Part shown: piece by piece, positions 8,756 to 18,056 of the stretch | Position numbering within the stretch: position 1 is the stretch's first letter | Layout: the number at the start of each line of letters is the position of its first letter | NCBI RefSeq assembly: GCF_022370755.2 | Contig: NZ_CP092364.2 | Location: forward strand, 3,782,001 to 3,846,000 | Direction of reading: 5' to 3' | Length of the DNA stretch: 64,000 bases | Origin: Mycolicibacterium goodii | GTDB taxonomy: Bacteria > Actinomycetota > Actinomycetes > Mycobacteriales > Mycobacteriaceae | Translations under genes and position numbers: made by a program | Notes under the pieces: model-generated | What the model was told of the DNA's origin: nothing | Database searches by the model: none | What the model saw: the letters and a program-made list of their open reading frames with translations, nothing else

Positions 8756-9865
8756 GTGACATCTGCGAACTCGCACGTTGCGCGAAGCGATTTTCCGCGC
8801 CCGCTGCGGATTCTGTGGCGGGTGGTCGTCACGAGCACATGTGCGGCAGTGGCGCTAACGGGTTGCGCGGTGTCGCCGGCAGATTCGAGTACCACCGTGC
8901 TTCGATTCGCCGACGGGTTTCCGCCCAGCCACCCAATTTCTGAGGGAGGCTCAGCGGTGTTCGTCGAGGAGTTGCGAAAGAACGGGCCCCCGGTGGGCCT
9001 GGGCATCGAGTACTTCCCGAGCTCACAGCTCGGCAAGAGCAAGGACGCCACGGCGATGCTGACGACGGGCATCGCCGACATCGCGGCGGTGGTCCCGGCG
9101 TATCTGGCCTCACAGATGCCGTTGTCGAGTGTGTTCGACCTGCCCGGGAACACCGACGATGCCTGCATTGGAGCACGAGCAGTCTCCACGTCGGTGACTC
9201 ACGCCACGACGTTAGGGCGAACGGAAGTGGCGAAGTTGTCTCTCACTTCACTGTGGAGCGTCTTCGTGCCAGGTTACGAGCTCATGACCGCCGAAGATCA
9301 GCCGGTTCGTGAACCCTCGGATATCCACGGCGCCATTCTGCGTTCCCCGGGCGGCGCGGTGGACCGTGTCGTCCACGATATGGGAGCAGCAGGGGTCTCG
9401 ATGCCCCTAGGCGAAATGTATGAGGCCATCTCTCGGGGAACGGTCGATGGCACGGTGGCCAGCCCTATCAGCATTGCACCATACAAACTCAGCGAGGTGT
9501 TGCGACACAGCACGATTGGTGCGCGTCTCGGGTCGGTGACAGGCCTCTACTCGATGTCATCGGCGACCTTCGACCGTCTGACCGAACCACAACGAAAGGT
9601 TGTCCGCGCCGCAGCAGCGAAAGCCGAAGCCGGCGCGTGCGAGCTACTGAACAAGCGGCTTACTGAATCACGCGACCAGATGGCAGCCGATGGAACAGTT
9701 CTCCAGGTTCTCAGTGAGGAACAGCAGCGGACCTGGACCGCGCTCGCTCAGCCGGCACGTCAGAAGTGGACCGGGGACCTCGACGCAATGGGCCTGCCAG
9801 CGAGTGAGGTGCTCGCAGAATGGGACCGCACACTCAATCAGGAAGTGCGCACGCATGAACGCTGA
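8756..9865 (+). CDS. dctP: TRAP transporter substrate-binding lipoprotein (DctP family)
   Basis: A 369-residue extracytoplasmic solute receptor for a tripartite ATP-independent periplasmic transporter. It begins with a basic region and a hydrophobic signal segment ending in the lipobox LTGC (Cys near residue 40), so it should be anchored to the outer face of the membrane, as expected in a Gram-positive host. The DctP fold is supported by LRFADGFPPSHPISEGG, EYFPSSQLG and the region ILRSPGGAVDRVV, whose Arg is the likely carboxylate clamp. The GTG start has a strong AAGGAG site. The next gene overlaps by 11 bp. DctP proteins bind organic acids, most often dicarboxylates. Confidence 0.88.
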   Translation: MTSANSHVARSDFPRPLRILWRVVVTSTCAAVALTGCAVSPADSSTTVLRFADGFPPSHPISEGGSAVFVEELRKNGPPVGLGIEYFPSSQLGKSKDATAMLTTGIADIAAVVPAYLASQMPLSSVFDLPGNTDDACIGARAVSTSVTHATTLGRTEVAKLSLTSLWSVFVPGYELMTAEDQPVREPSDIHGAILRSPGGAVDRVVHDMGAAGVSMPLGEMYEAISRGTVDGTVASPISIAPYKLSEVLRHSTIGARLGSVTGLYSMSSATFDRLTEPQRKVVRAAAAKAEAGACELLNKRLTESRDQMAADGTVLQVLSEEQQRTWTALAQPARQKWTGDLDAMGLPASEVLAEWDRTLNQEVRTHER

Positions 9866-10511
9866 CATCACGGATGAGATGACGGCCAATCCGATGGTCA
9901 TCCGGCGCTCTGCCGAGGGTGAAGCCAAGCGCACCATGTTCGGGTATACGACAGACGAGCACCCGCTACTGGACCGGATCCAAAACGGCCTATCGATGGT
10001 CGCGGGCCTGATCGCTGGCACCTGTTTGGTCGCACTGGTCGCACTCACGTGCACCGAGGTGGTGGCCAGGCTTGTGTTCGGCAAGCCACTCGGCTGGAAC
10101 GTGGCGTTCACCGAGAAGTACCTCCTGGTAGGTTCTGCGTTCTTCGGAATCGTCACCGCCTACCGCTCAGGCGCGCACGTCGCCGTGACGAGCATCTTTG
10201 AGAAGTTCCCCTTTCCCGTTCGGAAAGGGTTGCTGCTCGTTACCCATGTCCTCGTGGTCGTGATCTTCGCTCTCGTGGCCTGGTTCGGATTGCAGGCCAT
10301 GCTCAGCGCGATCGAACTGGGCGAGGTTCCACCAATCGGCTCCACCGAACTCAGTGTCCCGGAATGGGTCTGGAAGTCTTTTGTGCCGGTCGCCTCTGCA
10401 ATGGCCCTCATCGTCGCAGCGATCGACCTGGCGCGTGAGGCTCTTGCCGGCCCCTTTGCGATCGCCACCGACTACGAGCCAGGAGATTTCACCACGGAGG
10501 ATGTCCGATGA
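9855..10511 (+). CDS. dctQ: TRAP transporter small permease (DctQ family)
   Basis: A 218-residue membrane protein with four predicted hydrophobic helices after a polar N-terminus of about 45 residues. The first helices (GLIAGTCLVALVALTCTEVVA and the segment near KYLLVGSAFFGIVTAYRSGAHV) carry the small-permease signature. I set the start at the ATG inside the end of dctP, since the upstream in-frame codons overlap dctP coding sequence. The stop overlaps dctM by 4 bp. It should pair with the large subunit to form the sodium-driven permease. Confidence 0.87.
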   Translation: MNADITDEMTANPMVIRRSAEGEAKRTMFGYTTDEHPLLDRIQNGLSMVAGLIAGTCLVALVALTCTEVVARLVFGKPLGWNVAFTEKYLLVGSAFFGIVTAYRSGAHVAVTSIFEKFPFPVRKGLLLVTHVLVVVIFALVAWFGLQAMLSAIELGEVPPIGSTELSVPEWVWKSFVPVASAMALIVAAIDLAREALAGPFAIATDYEPGDFTTEDVR

Positions 10512-11791
10512 CAGCGCTAGCCCTATGCGTGTTGCTCGTCGTGTTGATCCTCGTTCGAGTTCCGGTGACCTTCGCTATCATGGCGGCCGGCTTACTGGGG
10601 CTCCTTTTCATCGGACGTGGCAATGTCATCGACGGTGTGCTGGAGACGATTCCGGCGAGCTCGGTGTCGAGCTACACGTTGAGCGCCATCCCGTTGTTCA
10701 TTTTCATGGCGCAATTGCTACTGATGTCGGGACTGCTGGACAGTCTTTTCGATGCCACCAGAATCGCCGTAGGACGTGTGCGTGGCGGCACTGCGGTGGC
10801 GGCCGTCGGTGCGGGTACTGCATTCGCCGCGGTCTCAGGATCGTCGACCGCCTCCGCGGCGACCCTTGCACACGCGTCGACTGGCAAAATGATCGATGAA
10901 GGCTATCGACCTCGCACGGCCGGAGGATTGGTCGCGGTGGTCGGCACGCTCGCCGCCATGATCCCGCCCAGTATCGCCCTGGTCTTCTACGCAATCACTG
11001 CCGAAACCAGTGTGGGGGACCAGCTGATCTCGGGCCTCTTCCCCGGCCTACTTGTAGCCGTGGTCATCGTTCTCACCATGTACGCCACGATCGGTCGGGA
11101 CTCCGACGCCGCCCCCTCGGGACAACGAGCAAGCCTCGCTGAAAAGGGCGCGGCGTTGGCCAGAACCTCGCCGATCCTGATCGTGTTCCTGGCGGTGGTC
11201 GGCTCAATTTACATGGGATATGCCACACCGACCGAGGCCGCAGCACTTGGCTGCGCTACGTCGTTTCTTCTGGTGGTGGCGCGAGGCCGCTGTCGGATGG
11301 AGCCGCTGTGCCGGGCCGTCGTAGAGACAGTGAAATCGTCATCGATGATTTTTGCGATCATCATCTCTGCCCACGTGTTTGGGCACTTCATCACCGAAAC
11401 GCAGGTGACACCCGAGATCGTCGACTGGATCGAGGAACTGACCCTGCCTGCGATAGCGATCATGCTCGTTATTGGGGTGTTCTACGTCGTCCTGGGCTTC
11501 TTCATGGACCAGATAGCGATCATCGCCCTCACTGTCCCGATCATGGTTCCGGTTGTCGACGCACTGGGATACAGCCCGATTTGGTTCGGCATCTTCCTCG
11601 TCCTGCTTGCCGAGATCGGGCTGGTCACCCCACCTTTGGGGTTGAATGTATTCGTCGTCGCCAAAGCGGCCGATCGGCCGGTCAGTGAAATCTTTCGCGG
11701 AGCGATCCCTTACGTCGCGGCCTTGTTGTTGCTCGCCGTAGTGTTTCTGGTATGGCCCGACATCGTTATGTGGGTACCGGATTCGCGATGA
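10508..11791 (+). CDS. dctM: TRAP transporter large permease (DctM family)
   Basis: A 427-residue integral membrane protein with about 12 hydrophobic segments and family motifs such as FAAVSGSSTASAATLA (about residues 104-119), MIPPSIALVFYAI and LVTPPLGLNVFVV. It supplies the transport channel of the TRAP system. Length and order (P, Q, M with overlaps) are canonical. TRAP systems are uncommon in Mycobacteriales, and this one sits next to a CoA-transferase/lyase operon, which suggests a carboxylate importer feeding that pathway. Confidence 0.9.
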   Translation: MTALALCVLLVVLILVRVPVTFAIMAAGLLGLLFIGRGNVIDGVLETIPASSVSSYTLSAIPLFIFMAQLLLMSGLLDSLFDATRIAVGRVRGGTAVAAVGAGTAFAAVSGSSTASAATLAHASTGKMIDEGYRPRTAGGLVAVVGTLAAMIPPSIALVFYAITAETSVGDQLISGLFPGLLVAVVIVLTMYATIGRDSDAAPSGQRASLAEKGAALARTSPILIVFLAVVGSIYMGYATPTEAAALGCATSFLLVVARGRCRMEPLCRAVVETVKSSSMIFAIIISAHVFGHFITETQVTPEIVDWIEELTLPAIAIMLVIGVFYVVLGFFMDQIAIIALTVPIMVPVVDALGYSPIWFGIFLVLLAEIGLVTPPLGLNVFVVAKAADRPVSEIFRGAIPYVAALLLLAVVFLVWPDIVMWVPDSR

Positions 11792-11862
11792 CGACTAGAG
11801 ATCTTACCCAGCCTGACCCGTCCCGGTCGTCTGTCCCGTGCATACAACCAAGCGCATTTCGG

Positions 11863-11937
11863 ATGCTCAAGAAGATCGACATCGTCGTGCACGCCACACA
11901 CGAGGCGGCCGCACGAGCAAGCAAGCCCTCGCGATGA
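11863..11937 (+). pseudogene. iclR C-terminal remnant
   Basis: The 24 codons MLKKIDIVVHATHEAAARAS and KPSR correspond to the last codons of the intact IclR protein (LDKLDIIVHATRDAAARASK then PPR). Nothing upstream encodes the rest of a regulator, so this is a leftover of a duplicated iclR gene. Confidence 0.7.
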
Positions 11938-12170
11938 CACTACCAACGATCTATCACCCATCGGAGTTACCGCAGCACCTCACAGCGCCCTCGACACGAG
12001 GACCAACTTGAATATCCTGTCCCGCAACCGATCAGCCATCCCCATGGCACACCACTCGGCGCACGTTGCACTGATCAGACCGAATACCCCTCGAACGCAA
12101 TCCATCCCCGCAGCGCCGCCCCACACGCTAGCCGCTGTGATCATGCGAGAACGGTTGTCGTCACAACGAA

Positions 12171-12246
12171 TTGACGTGACTCAGATGGCGGCACTAATAT
12201 GGCTTTGTCGTTCGCATTTACGGACACAGTATTCACAGTTCGGATC
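12171..12246 (+). promoter_or_regulatory. promoter with tandem operator pair before the MDR at 12545
   Basis: TTGACG (12171-12176), 18-bp spacer, TAATAT (12195-12200), the best -10 of the set. Operator 1 is GTTCGCATTTACGGAC (12210-12225). Operator 2, starting at about 12231, matches its counterpart only with a 1-bp deletion. A ribosome-binding site and GTG at about 12292 open only a six-codon frame (MNVTVR), so the gene once started there is lost; the MDR 250 bp downstream now probably uses this promoter. Confidence 0.55.
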
Positions 12247-12544
12247 TCGCGCTGCGGGCGTTCACGTGCACCGAATGAGGAGAGAACCCAGTGAACGTGA
12301 CAGTTCGCTGAGAAGCTCTGCACCACACGTGGTTTGATGATTCAGAGTATTCTGCTCGTCCTGCTCGGTCATTGCTTTCTCGGCGGCCAACGTCCTCCAC
12401 CAACCTGCACGCTCAACAGGCAGACGTTCGCCGCCAAGCGCCCTGGTCCACCGCTCGCCGGTGCGATCGACGCCACCGCGCAACCGTCCACACCGTAAAC
12501 GGGCGATCTTCGGATTCACTTGGCATACGCTGAAAGGAAGACAC

Positions 12545-13648
12545 GTGACACCTGTAACCGTCCCTCCTGGGCTCCGCGTCACCCTCCCCTACTTTGCGGA
12601 ATCCCAGCGCGACGCGCTGGAAAACGTCCTCGAAGTCGTGAACGACCCTGGCGCGTACGAGATCCAATCTGACGAGGTCCTCGTCCGTGTCCGAGCCAGC
12701 AGCGTCACGTTCGCGGATCTGCTGATGCTCAGCGGCCAATACCAGCACAAGCCCCGTACGCCCTTCACCCCCGGGATGGAGTACAGCGGCGACGTCGTCG
12801 CTGTCGGCCGTGCCGCCGCAGCGGAGTTCGCCATCGGTGATCGCGTGGTCAACGACTTCACACATGCCGGTCCCCGAAGCACTGACGCACACCAGGCCAA
12901 CGGCGGCTGGGCGACCTATGCGGTCGCTCCTGCCAGCGCACTCCATAAGATCCCGGACACGTTCTCCTACGAGCAGGGGGCGAATCTTTTCGTCAACTAC
13001 GAAACCGCTTACTATGCACTGGTCAACCGAGCCCGGCTTCAAGCGGGCGAGGTCGTCCTCATCACCGGCGCGTCGGGCGCCGCCGGCATGGCGACGATCC
13101 AGACAGCGAAGATTCTCGGCGCGAAGGTCATCGCGACCGGCCGTTCCCAGGACAAGCTCCGAACGCTTCAAGCCTGGGGCGCTGACTCGACCATCCATAC
13201 GACCGGAGACCCGGGTCGCTTCCGCGATCAGGTCAAGGAGCTCACCGGCGGCGAAGGCGCAGACGTCGTCATCGACACCGTAGGGGGCCCCATCGGGCTT
13301 GAGGGCATGCGGTCGCTCACCTTTGGCGGACGGCTTGTCATCGTGGGTTGGGCTGCCAACACGACCGTCGCTCAGGGCGGCGGCCGTGGGGGCTCAGGCG
13401 GAGCAAATATGCTACCGACGAACATCATCCAGATGAAAGGTCTGAATGTGATGGGGTCACCGATGGTGATCCACACCTTCCGCGACCCCTCGATCCGCCC
13501 CCCACGCACCGCTGCCATCCTGGACTGGGTCGCACAGGGTCTGGTGACACCCTTCGTGTCGCATCGATACCCCCTGACCGGCATTCGGGACGCCGGTCTC
13601 GCTCGACTGGCCGGAGATGTGACCGGCGGCTGCGTGGTCGAGCCGTGA
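12545..13648 (+). CDS. NADPH:quinone oxidoreductase-like MDR protein
   Basis: A 367-residue medium-chain dehydrogenase/reductase of the zinc-free quinone-reductase type. It shows the GroES-like N-terminal half (SVTFADLLMLSGQYQHKP, PFTPGMEYSGDVVAVG), and the Rossmann loop ITGASGAAGMATIQTAKILGA (near residues 175-195), with no zinc cysteines in the expected loop. I chose the GTG at 12545 because AAGGAAG lies just upstream. Typical activities are NADPH-dependent reduction of quinones or enoyl compounds. It carries the same regulated promoter type as the TRAP operon, so it probably belongs to the same regulon. Confidence 0.85.
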   Translation: MTPVTVPPGLRVTLPYFAESQRDALENVLEVVNDPGAYEIQSDEVLVRVRASSVTFADLLMLSGQYQHKPRTPFTPGMEYSGDVVAVGRAAAAEFAIGDRVVNDFTHAGPRSTDAHQANGGWATYAVAPASALHKIPDTFSYEQGANLFVNYETAYYALVNRARLQAGEVVLITGASGAAGMATIQTAKILGAKVIATGRSQDKLRTLQAWGADSTIHTTGDPGRFRDQVKELTGGEGADVVIDTVGGPIGLEGMRSLTFGGRLVIVGWAANTTVAQGGGRGGSGGANMLPTNIIQMKGLNVMGSPMVIHTFRDPSIRPPRTAAILDWVAQGLVTPFVSHRYPLTGIRDAGLARLAGDVTGGCVVEP

Positions 13649-13828
13649 GCCACAGCCGGGGCAAGCGGTAACTCTTCCGGCCACGACCACGCTTGACAGC
13701 AGTTCAGGCTGCCGCCCGCCAGTGAGTGATTCTCTGGTCGACGAAGGTCTGCTTGGTCGAGTCGTTCTGCGGCACTGCGTCTTTCAGCGTTCGACCCGCT
13801 CAGCTCGCGAAAATGGTGCTGACAATCA

Positions 13829-14893
13829 CTATGGCGCGAGCACGAGTCGCCCGACCACGGAGCCCGAGCGAAGTTCCTCCATCGCCTGGGCGGCTTCGTG
13901 CAAGTCGCGGGTGTGTACCGGGATATCGGGAAGTCCGTGAGTGCGAACGAGGGCAACGAGCTCCCGCAGTTCATCGAGGGTCCCGACATAGGAGCCTTGG
14001 ATACTGATCGAACGCATTGGTATGAGCGGTACCTGCAATCGGGTGTCGCCGCCGAGTAGGCCGGCGATGACGATGCGGCCTCCCTTTTCGATCAATCGGT
14101 AAGACTGGGCGAAGGTTGCCCCGGCTCCAACGACGTCGAGAATCGCCAACACCGGCCCACCGACGGCGGCTCGGATCTGCTCATCGGCGTTCCTCTCCGT
14201 TGGGTCGATGGCAGCCTGCGCTCCCGCCGCGAGGGCGGCGGACCGACGTTCGGCGTCAATCTCGACGACGACGGGACGAGTCTTACCCATGATGGCGAGC
14301 AGACCCACGGCCATCAGTCCGAGACCGCCCGCACCGAAGATCACGAGTGGCATACTGTCCAGGTCGTTGCCGAATTTTCTGATCGCGCTGTAGGTGGTCA
14401 GCCCAGAACAGGTGAGCGGCGCGGCCCGAGCAGGGTCGAGGTCTCCGAGGTCGATCAAGTAGCGAGAGTGGGGCACGAGCACATGCTCGGCGTATCCACC
14501 GTCACGGTTAACTCCAAGAAATTGCGAGTTGGTGCATAGGTTCTCGTACCCGCCAGCACACCTCGGACAATCACCGCAACCCACCCACGGGCATACGAGG
14601 ACGTTGCGTCCGATTGTTGCGTCGGTGGCGGCTTCTCCACGCGCGACGACGACGCCGGAGATTTCATGGCCCGGGGTCACCGGGAAGGTCACCCGTTGTT
14701 CGAAGGAGAGGTGCTCGCCGCCCCCGAGGTCGTAGTAGCCGTCCTGCAGGTGCAGATCGCTGTGGCACACCCCCGCTGCGGTGACTCGGACAAGAACTTC
14801 GGATCCAGTCGGAGCGTCGACTTCGTGCTCCGTCAGCGTCGGCGGGGTGCCGAAGTTGTGGAGCTGAATCGACTGAGTGCGGTAGGAGGCCAT
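13829..14893 (-). CDS. zinc-dependent alcohol dehydrogenase
   Basis: A 354-residue MDR-type alcohol dehydrogenase. The catalytic zinc site is given by GVCHSDLHLQDG and TPGHEISGVVV, the structural zinc by the four cysteines in CPWVGCGDCPRCAGGYENLC, and the NAD loop by FGAGGLGLMAVGL. It lies 49 bp after the aldehyde dehydrogenase on the same strand, so the pair likely turns an alcohol into a carboxylic acid, for example the omega-hydroxy acid released after ester or lactone cleavage. The latter is an inference from the nearby Baeyer-Villiger-type enzyme. Confidence 0.88.
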   Translation of the reverse strand: MASYRTQSIQLHNFGTPPTLTEHEVDAPTGSEVLVRVTAAGVCHSDLHLQDGYYDLGGGEHLSFEQRVTFPVTPGHEISGVVVARGEAATDATIGRNVLVCPWVGCGDCPRCAGGYENLCTNSQFLGVNRDGGYAEHVLVPHSRYLIDLGDLDPARAAPLTCSGLTTYSAIRKFGNDLDSMPLVIFGAGGLGLMAVGLLAIMGKTRPVVVEIDAERRSAALAAGAQAAIDPTERNADEQIRAAVGGPVLAILDVVGAGATFAQSYRLIEKGGRIVIAGLLGGDTRLQVPLIPMRSISIQGSYVGTLDELRELVALVRTHGLPDIPVHTRDLHEAAQAMEELRSGSVVGRLVLAP

Positions 14894-14942
14894 GTCGTCC
14901 TTTGAAAGAGCTATCGGTCAGATGGTGCGGGCAGGCAGATTC

Positions 14943-16385
14943 TCATGCGATGTGGTTGATGTACTTGTGGTGCTGGTATCCGTCGAGGCCCTCGTAACCG
15001 CCCTCGTAGCCGTATCCGCTGTCCTTGAGGCCACCAAATGGCGCTTCGATGCTGGATACGGAGAAGGAGTTGATGCCGATTCCGCCGGCCTGCAGCGCTT
15101 CGCCCATGGCCATGGCAATGTCGGCGGACTGCGTGAAAACGTATCCCGCCAGCCCCACGTCGAGGCGATGTGCCTGAGCGAGTGCATCTTCCATATCGGT
15201 GAAGGAGTTGACCAGGGCAACGGGGCCGAATGGCTCTTCATTCATGGCCCGAGCGGTGATAGGCGCGTCGGCGATCAGGGTGGGCTGGAAGAAGTTGCCA
15301 GTGGTACCGATGCGGCTGCCACCGATGACGACCTCAGCGCCCTGCGCTGCAGCATCGTCGACAAGTTCGCCGACTGCGACGAGACGTCGACCGTTGGCCA
15401 GTGGCCCCATCTGCACGCCGGGATCAAATCCTTCACCGATCCTCAGTTCGGACATAGCCTTTCCGAATCGAGACACGAATTCGTCACGAATTGACTCATG
15501 GACAATGAAACGCGTAGGCGAAGTGCAGACCTGACCGGCATTGCGGGTCTTTCCGGCGACGCAGGCGGCGACGGTCTTTTCGAGGTCGGCATCGGCAAAG
15601 ATGACAACCGGTGCGTGTCCGCCCAGTTCCATGGTGTTGGGCTTGGCGTACTGCGCGGCGAGTCCGGCGAGATGCCGTCCTACAGTGGTAGATCCAGTGA
15701 AGCTGATCTTACGGATTGCCTTGACAGCGATGAGATGGCTCGAGATTTCCGAAGGCACACCGAGCACGATGTTGAGGGCTCCGGCCGGCAGTCCGGCATC
15801 GTGAAGAGCTCGAGCGATGGCCGCCGTAGGGCTGGGGGTTTCTTCTGCAGGTTTGATGACAACGGTGCACCCTGCAGCCAGGGCGGCGGCGATCTTGCGG
15901 GCGGGCAGCAGGATCGGGAAGTTCCATGGTGTAAGGGCGAGCACAGGGCCCAACGGCTGATTGATCACCATGTGACGCTGGCCGGGAAATCGTGCGGGCA
16001 TGGTGCGCCCGTAGGAGCGCAATGCCTCGCCTGCGAACCACTCGAACGTTTCGGCGCTGAGGGCAACTTCCAGCTTGGCTTCAGCCAGCGGCTTGCCCTG
16101 TTCCCTCGTCATATCGCGAGCGATGGATTCCGTGCGCGCACGCAGCAATGCGGCAGTCTTGTTGAGGATGGCGGACCGCTCGACGGCGCTGGTGCGCGAC
16201 CATCCAGGGAAGGCCTCGTCGGCAGCATTCGCGGCGTTATCGAGATCCTGGATGCTGGCGCGCGGCGTAACTCCAAGAACCTCATCAGTAGCAGGATTGA
16301 CGAGATCGTTGACGGTGCCTGCGCCGCCGTCTCGCCATTCTCCGGCGATAAACAGTTGAGCCCGCGGGTGATCAAATGCCCTCAT
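14943..16385 (-). CDS. NAD(P)-dependent aldehyde dehydrogenase (succinate-semialdehyde dehydrogenase-like)
   Basis: A 480-residue aldehyde dehydrogenase with the cofactor segment LTPWNFPILLPARKIAAALA, the base Glu in NTMELGGHAP, and the nucleophile Cys in NAGQVCTSPTRF. Overall it resembles GabD-type semialdehyde dehydrogenases. I chose the ATG at 16385, which follows GAGAGG, over an upstream in-frame start that adds 31 unsupported residues. It is the first gene of a two-gene unit with the zinc alcohol dehydrogenase. A dicarboxylic product would link it to the TRAP/CoA-transferase system; this is an inference. Confidence 0.88.
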   Translation of the reverse strand: MRAFDHPRAQLFIAGEWRDGGAGTVNDLVNPATDEVLGVTPRASIQDLDNAANAADEAFPGWSRTSAVERSAILNKTAALLRARTESIARDMTREQGKPLAEAKLEVALSAETFEWFAGEALRSYGRTMPARFPGQRHMVINQPLGPVLALTPWNFPILLPARKIAAALAAGCTVVIKPAEETPSPTAAIARALHDAGLPAGALNIVLGVPSEISSHLIAVKAIRKISFTGSTTVGRHLAGLAAQYAKPNTMELGGHAPVVIFADADLEKTVAACVAGKTRNAGQVCTSPTRFIVHESIRDEFVSRFGKAMSELRIGEGFDPGVQMGPLANGRRLVAVGELVDDAAAQGAEVVIGGSRIGTTGNFFQPTLIADAPITARAMNEEPFGPVALVNSFTDMEDALAQAHRLDVGLAGYVFTQSADIAMAMGEALQAGGIGINSFSVSSIEAPFGGLKDSGYGYEGGYEGLDGYQHHKYINHIA

Positions 16386-16675
16386 AGTGAAGCCTCTCAG
16401 ACTTGGACGCAGCGAGGTGGCCCTGTGGTGCCCTGAAGTTAGAGCTTGGTGCGTGTCGCACACGGGTGCATGGGCCAAGGCGCCACGCGGATTCCAGTAT
16501 GCGAACGTTAGCGTCGTATCTATGAACTGCCAGTGACGATAGGCCGGGACCTGGGATCAGGTCAAGTGCCTCAGCAACTTTCACTCCGGCCTTGCGCCGT
16601 TTGACGCCCGCCTCGCAAGTCTGAAGCCGTGTCACAGATAACACGCATCATCCAGGTGACTGACGCAATGGTCTC

Positions 16676-17986
16676 TTAGGAAGACGGTTTATCCGCCGAC
16701 CTCGTTCGCCTCATCATGACTGCGCATGTGGCCCCCACTATCAGTGCTACGCAGGCGATTGCGCCGACACTGAAGACATTTCCCGTTACATCGACCAACA
16801 GAGTCGCAGCGAAAGGAGTGATGCCACCAACTATGAGACCGCCTTGGGCTCCGACCGAAATGCCGGTGTATCCTCGGCTGGATTCGAATGATTCAGTGAA
16901 TAACGCGGGGAATACACCGTGACTAAACGAGTACGCGATACCGAAGCTGACGACGTACATAGCTAGAGTCAGCGCAGCATTATTGAGCCCCATCACAGGG
17001 AAGAATGCCAAGGATAGTGCCGCCAATGCTAGCGCACCCACGACGAACACTTGCGCCGAGCCAAACTTGTCTGTAAGCGCGCCCCCGATGGGAATCGCAA
17101 TCATCTGCGCAACTGCAGCTAGCATGATTCCCGTCAGCGGAATCCAGCCGGCCACACCAATCGAAGCGGCGTAAGATACGCTGAACGTCAAAAAAACGTA
17201 TCCTATAATTGCAACCGACCCCTGCACACCGCCAGCGAGAAGAACCATACGCCAGTCCTTGCGCAGCACTTCACGGAGCGGAGACTTGGGGATCTCATCA
17301 TTCTCTTTGTTGCGTTCAAATTCCGGACTTTCGGCGACCTTGGACCGAACAAATACTCCCAGGATGAGCAGCGTTCCTCCCAACCAGAACGGGATTCGCC
17401 AAGCCCACGACTGGACCGCTTGATCACCCAAAAGACCGACGATCAGGAACGCGCTGTTACCCAAAAGAATACCGCCGGCTACTCCCACTTGCGGCAGTGA
17501 TGAATATAGTCCTCGCTTGTTTTCCGGAGCGCTCTCCGAAGCCATGAGTACCGCCCCGCCCCATTCGCCTCCATAGGCAAGGCCCTGGATCAAACGAAAA
17601 GCCACCAGCAGCGCTGGGGCCCAGTATCCAATAGTTGCGTGGCCCGGAATCAGTCCGATCGCCACGGTCGCGCTACCCATAATAATCAGGGTCAATGACA
17701 GAATTCTCTTACGGCCAAACCGATCTCCTAGGTGGCCGAATATCACCCCTCCCAGTGGGCGAGCCAGAAACCCTACACCAAAAGTCGCCAACGATGCCAA
17801 CAGGGCGAATGTCGTACTGGATTCAGGGAAGAATACTGGCCCAAAAACCAGCGCCGCAGCGAGTCCATAAATGGTGAAGTCATAAAACTCCAGCGATGTT
17901 CCGGCGACGCTTCCGAAGGCCGCCCGACGCCGCAGATTTCGTGGCAATTCGTGCGATCTAGGCGTAGCTGCCGTTCTTGTTTCCAT
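16676..17986 (-). CDS. MFS permease, metabolite:H+ symporter (MHS/ProP-ShiA) type
   Basis: A 436-residue permease with 12 hydrophobic segments. The N-terminal SLEFYDFTIYGLAAALVF, the loop GHLGDRFGRKRIL and YGGEWGGAVLMASESAP are signatures of the metabolite:H+ symporter family, which imports organic acids, betaine or aromatic acids. It ends 290 bp before the aldehyde dehydrogenase start and has its own upstream region with an inverted repeat at 18035-18056. Base composition is noticeably less GC-rich than neighbouring genes, which may indicate separate ancestry. Substrate unknown. Confidence 0.85.
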   Translation of the reverse strand: METRTAATPRSHELPRNLRRRAAFGSVAGTSLEFYDFTIYGLAAALVFGPVFFPESSTTFALLASLATFGVGFLARPLGGVIFGHLGDRFGRKRILSLTLIIMGSATVAIGLIPGHATIGYWAPALLVAFRLIQGLAYGGEWGGAVLMASESAPENKRGLYSSLPQVGVAGGILLGNSAFLIVGLLGDQAVQSWAWRIPFWLGGTLLILGVFVRSKVAESPEFERNKENDEIPKSPLREVLRKDWRMVLLAGGVQGSVAIIGYVFLTFSVSYAASIGVAGWIPLTGIMLAAVAQMIAIPIGGALTDKFGSAQVFVVGALALAALSLAFFPVMGLNNAALTLAMYVVSFGIAYSFSHGVFPALFTESFESSRGYTGISVGAQGGLIVGGITPFAATLLVDVTGNVFSVGAIACVALIVGATCAVMMRRTRSADKPSS

Positions 17987-18034
17987 GCGATTCTCCCGTG
18001 GAGGATTGAGCCGGGGTTACCAGCTCAGGAAATC

Positions 18035-18056
18035 GGAGATACATTGCGCAATCTCC
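18035..18056. promoter_or_regulatory. inverted repeat upstream of the MHS permease
   Basis: GGAGAT and ATCTCC arms surround a TTGCGCAA core, 49 bp before the permease start. This suits an operator for a dimeric regulator; none is encoded adjacent. Confidence 0.35.

Larger units (their letters stand above)
8103..8760 (+). repeat. left copy of a diverged duplication: iclR 3' end plus dctP promoter
   Basis: The segment has a diverged partner at 11860-12297 in the same orientation. Matching blocks are the last about 24 iclR codons, a block near 8202-8247, a block near 8529-8610 ending in ATTGACGTGACTCA, and the ribosome-binding site AGGAGAGAACCC just before the dctP GTG. About 275 bp (near 8250-8525) exists only in this copy. 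Confidence 0.6.
11860..12297 (+). repeat. right copy of the iclR-3'-end/promoter duplication
   Basis: Diverged direct repeat of 8103-8760. It contains an iclR tail (11863-11937), a block near 12046-12090, a complete promoter with operator pair, and the ribosome-binding site AGGAGAGAACCC followed by GTG. dctPQM therefore lies between two copies of its own upstream region. Confidence 0.6.
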
